Notes under the pieces: generated by a model
Told to the model about the DNA's origin: nothing
The model's database searches: none
The model's input: the letters and a program-made list of their open reading frames with translations, nothing else
Part shown: positions 62,225 through 64,000 of the stretch, in pieces
Layout: each line of letters starts with the position of its first letter
Position numbering within the stretch: the first letter of the stretch is position 1
Program-made: the position numbers and the translations under genes
Assembly (NCBI RefSeq): GCF_002161595.1
Contig: NZ_NFID01000009.1
Location: 1 to 64,000 of the forward strand
DNA length: 64,000 nucleotides
Direction of reading: 5' to 3'
Source: Gemmiger sp. An50
GTDB lineage: Bacteria > Bacillota > Clostridia > Oscillospirales > Ruminococcaceae

Positions 62225-63143
62225 ATTTGTGGTGCAGCCGGAGCAGGCGGGCGAACGGCTTGACCGGTTCCTGGCTGCCCAGACCGGCCTTTCCCGCAGC
62301 GCGCTGCAGCAGCTGATGGAGCAGGGAGGCGTGCTTTACGCCGGAAAACCTGCGGCGAAAAATCAGAAGATCCAGCCGGGAATTTCCATCTGCGTGGAGG
62401 TCCCGGAGGCTCAGCCGCTGGACGCGGTGCCCCAGGATATTCCGGTGGATATTGTCTATGAGGACGAGCACCTTCTAGTGGTGAACAAGCCCAAGGGAAT
62501 GGTGGTGCATCCTGCACCCGGCAACCCGGACGGTACGCTGGTAAACGCGCTGCTGTATCATTGTGCGGGGCGGCTGTCCAGCATCGGGGGCGTGGTGCGC
62601 CCGGGTATTGTGCACCGCATCGATAAAGATACCAGCGGTCTGCTGGTGGTGGCGAAGGATGACGCGACCCATACCGGGCTGTCGGAGCAGATGGCAGTCC
62701 ACAGCATCAACCGAGTGTATCAGACCGTGGTGTATGGCGGTTTTGCAAACGATGAGGGCTTTGTGGAAGCACCCATCGGCCGCCATAAAACCGACCGAAA
62801 AAAGATGGCGGTCACCGAGCAGAACTCCAAATATGCCTATACCGCTTACCATGTACTGGGGCGCTATCAGGGATTCAGCCATCTGGAATGCAGGTTGAAG
62901 ACCGGCCGGACCCATCAGATTCGGGTACATATGGCGAGCATCGGCCATCCGGTGGCTGGTGACCCGGTCTACGGGCCGAAAAATGTGATCAAGAGCTTGC
63001 AGGGGCAATGCCTGCACGCAAAAACGCTGGGATTTGTGCATCCGATCACCGGCGAATATCTGGAATTCGACAGCGAGCTGCCGGAGTATTTCACCCGCTT
63101 TTTGCGCTCGCTGGGAAAGGAGCAGGAGGAATGGAGCAGCTGA
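62211..63143 (+). CDS. RluD-type pseudouridine synthase
   Basis: The 310-residue enzyme has an S4 domain (RLDRFLAAQTGLSRSALQQL), the catalytic HRIDKDTSGLLVVAKDD with its Asp, and the GRTHQIRVHMASIGHPVAGD motif. It belongs to the RluA family, RluD branch, which modifies 23S rRNA helix 69 in many bacteria. It is coupled to lspA by overlap, as in other Firmicutes. Confidence 0.92.
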   Translation: MERFEFVVQPEQAGERLDRFLAAQTGLSRSALQQLMEQGGVLYAGKPAAKNQKIQPGISICVEVPEAQPLDAVPQDIPVDIVYEDEHLLVVNKPKGMVVHPAPGNPDGTLVNALLYHCAGRLSSIGGVVRPGIVHRIDKDTSGLLVVAKDDATHTGLSEQMAVHSINRVYQTVVYGGFANDEGFVEAPIGRHKTDRKKMAVTEQNSKYAYTAYHVLGRYQGFSHLECRLKTGRTHQIRVHMASIGHPVAGDPVYGPKNVIKSLQGQCLHAKTLGFVHPITGEYLEFDSELPEYFTRFLRSLGKEQEEWSS

Positions 63144-63952
63144 AAAATTACCTTGTGGTCTGCGATATGGATAACACCCTGCTCACGGCCAAGGAGGGCA
63201 TCCCCGCCTGTAACCTGGCGGCCATCCGGCTGTTTATGGCCATGGGCGGCCGCTTTACCGTGGCGACCGGCCGTCCGCCGGAATCAATCCGGGCGGCACT
63301 GCAAGGGCTGGAGCTTTCCTGCCCAGCCATTGCGTGCGGTGGTTCGGTGCTGTATGACCTGCATGCGAACGAAGCCGTCGATCAGCATTTTCTGAACCAG
63401 GAATCCGCTGTGCAGGCCATCGAAGAAGCAATGGCAGCGTTCCCGGATCTGGGTGTGGAGATCATGGTGGAGGAGGGCCGCCCCTATGTGGTGCGGGCCA
63501 ATCAGTACACCACTGCCCACATGAAGGACGAAAAGATGGGCTGTGTGCTCTGCCCGCTGGAGCAGGTACCGGCGAACTGGGCCAAGGTGGTTTTCGCAGC
63601 GCATCCTGCAGCCTTGTTCAAGGTGCAGCAGTATTTTGCGGACAAAAGCTATCCCGGGCTGCAGTTTGTGTCCACCAATTTCATCTATTTCGAGATCATG
63701 CCGGAGCAGGTCTCAAAAGCGTCCGCACTGAAAGAGCTTTGCCGCAGGGAACTCATTCCCATGGAACATACCATCGTGATTGGCGATTACTTCAATGATC
63801 TGGAACTGATGACCGCCGCCGGCTATTCGGTGGCTGTGGGCAACGCGCCGCCGGAGGTGCAGAACGCCGCCGACCAGGTGGTTGCCCGCTGCACAGACGG
63901 AGGCGTGGGTGAGTACCTGTATGCATTGGTTAAAAAACAAGAGGGAAAATAA
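63131..63952 (+). CDS. Cof-type HAD-superfamily phosphatase
   Basis: The 273-residue protein has the HAD catalytic motif VVCDMDNTLLTAKEG, ATGRPPESIRAAL as motif II, a Cof-type cap, Lys in KASALKELCRR, and IGDYFNDLELMTAAG as motif IV. It probably removes phosphate from small metabolites. ATG 63131 has AGGAGGA upstream and overlaps rluD by 13 bases. The extension to 63008 is only a frame shadow of rluD. Confidence 0.88.
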   Translation: MEQLKNYLVVCDMDNTLLTAKEGIPACNLAAIRLFMAMGGRFTVATGRPPESIRAALQGLELSCPAIACGGSVLYDLHANEAVDQHFLNQESAVQAIEEAMAAFPDLGVEIMVEEGRPYVVRANQYTTAHMKDEKMGCVLCPLEQVPANWAKVVFAAHPAALFKVQQYFADKSYPGLQFVSTNFIYFEIMPEQVSKASALKELCRRELIPMEHTIVIGDYFNDLELMTAAGYSVAVGNAPPEVQNAADQVVARCTDGGVGEYLYALVKKQEGK

Positions 63953-63965
63953 CGGGAGGAACAGC

Positions 63966-64000
63966 ATGGACAAACAAACGATGAACCACCTGAAGCGTAT
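63966..64000 (+). CDS. Start of a further gene, cut by the window end
   Basis: ATG 63966 follows GGGAGGA and opens MDKQTMNHLKR before the sequence ends. It is probably a new gene in the same operon as the phosphatase. Too little is visible to name it. Confidence 0.6.
   Translation, partial: MDKQTMNHLKR

Noticed and set aside
1-64000. CRISPR array or rRNA operon
   Set aside because: No regularly spaced repeats and no rRNA-like conserved stretches were seen in the window.

Overview
The window looks like a chromosomal segment of a GC-rich, gut-type Clostridia bacterium. The signs are a Gram-positive PolC, DivIVA/SepF/YlmH division genes, MEP-pathway isoprenoid genes, a Spo0A-like regulator and membrane-anchored GH3 glycosidases. 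An Oscillospiraceae/Ruminococcaceae member such as the Faecalibacterium-Gemmiger-Subdoligranulum group would fit, but that is inference; no rRNA gene is present.

Region 1 (1-9340) is variable chromosome. It holds a row of hairpins at the left edge, a LysR regulator divergent from a short-chain dehydrogenase, a decayed membrane-anchored GH3 glycosidase, an intact convergent relative of it, a TetR-type regulator and a GNAT acetyltransferase.

Region 2 (about 9400-24592) is an integrated mobilizable element of about 15.2 kb. A large serine recombinase has inserted it into the D-arm of a host tRNA-Ala(CGC) gene. The 3' part of that tRNA is at 9345-9400 and the 5' part at 24591-24612, and the two rejoin into a full 76-nt tRNA. 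The two element ends form a 48-bp attP with 23-bp inverted arms around a central dinucleotide. Just inside its right end the element carries a complete, different tRNA-Ala(CGC), placed so that the host tRNA promoter can read into it. The element also has a restriction-modification/defence operon (HTH, two cytosine methyltransferases, a DUF4928-like protein, Vsr, DUF262, HEPN), a RepA-like ATPase, MobC, a relaxase with a nested membrane-protein gene, and a 1009-residue protein with the ordered motifs of two-barrel RNA polymerases of the RdRP/QDE-1/YonO type. That protein and its overlapping partner gene are the most unusual genes here.

Region 3 (24613-64000) is largely conserved chromosome: a TrmH/SpoU methyltransferase; a Spo0A-like protein with a degenerate receiver, coupled to a soluble histidine kinase; the pyrH-frr-uppS-cdsA-dxr-rseP-ispG-polC cluster; an RluA pseudouridine synthase; radC; uvrB-uvrA; a two-component system with an ABC transporter; miaB-ylbF-mutS-mutL-miaA; an HlyD-like adaptor; and sepF-ylmH-divIVA-lspA-rluD followed by a Cof-type phosphatase. 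Several of these junctions contain stem-loops that lack a T-tract.
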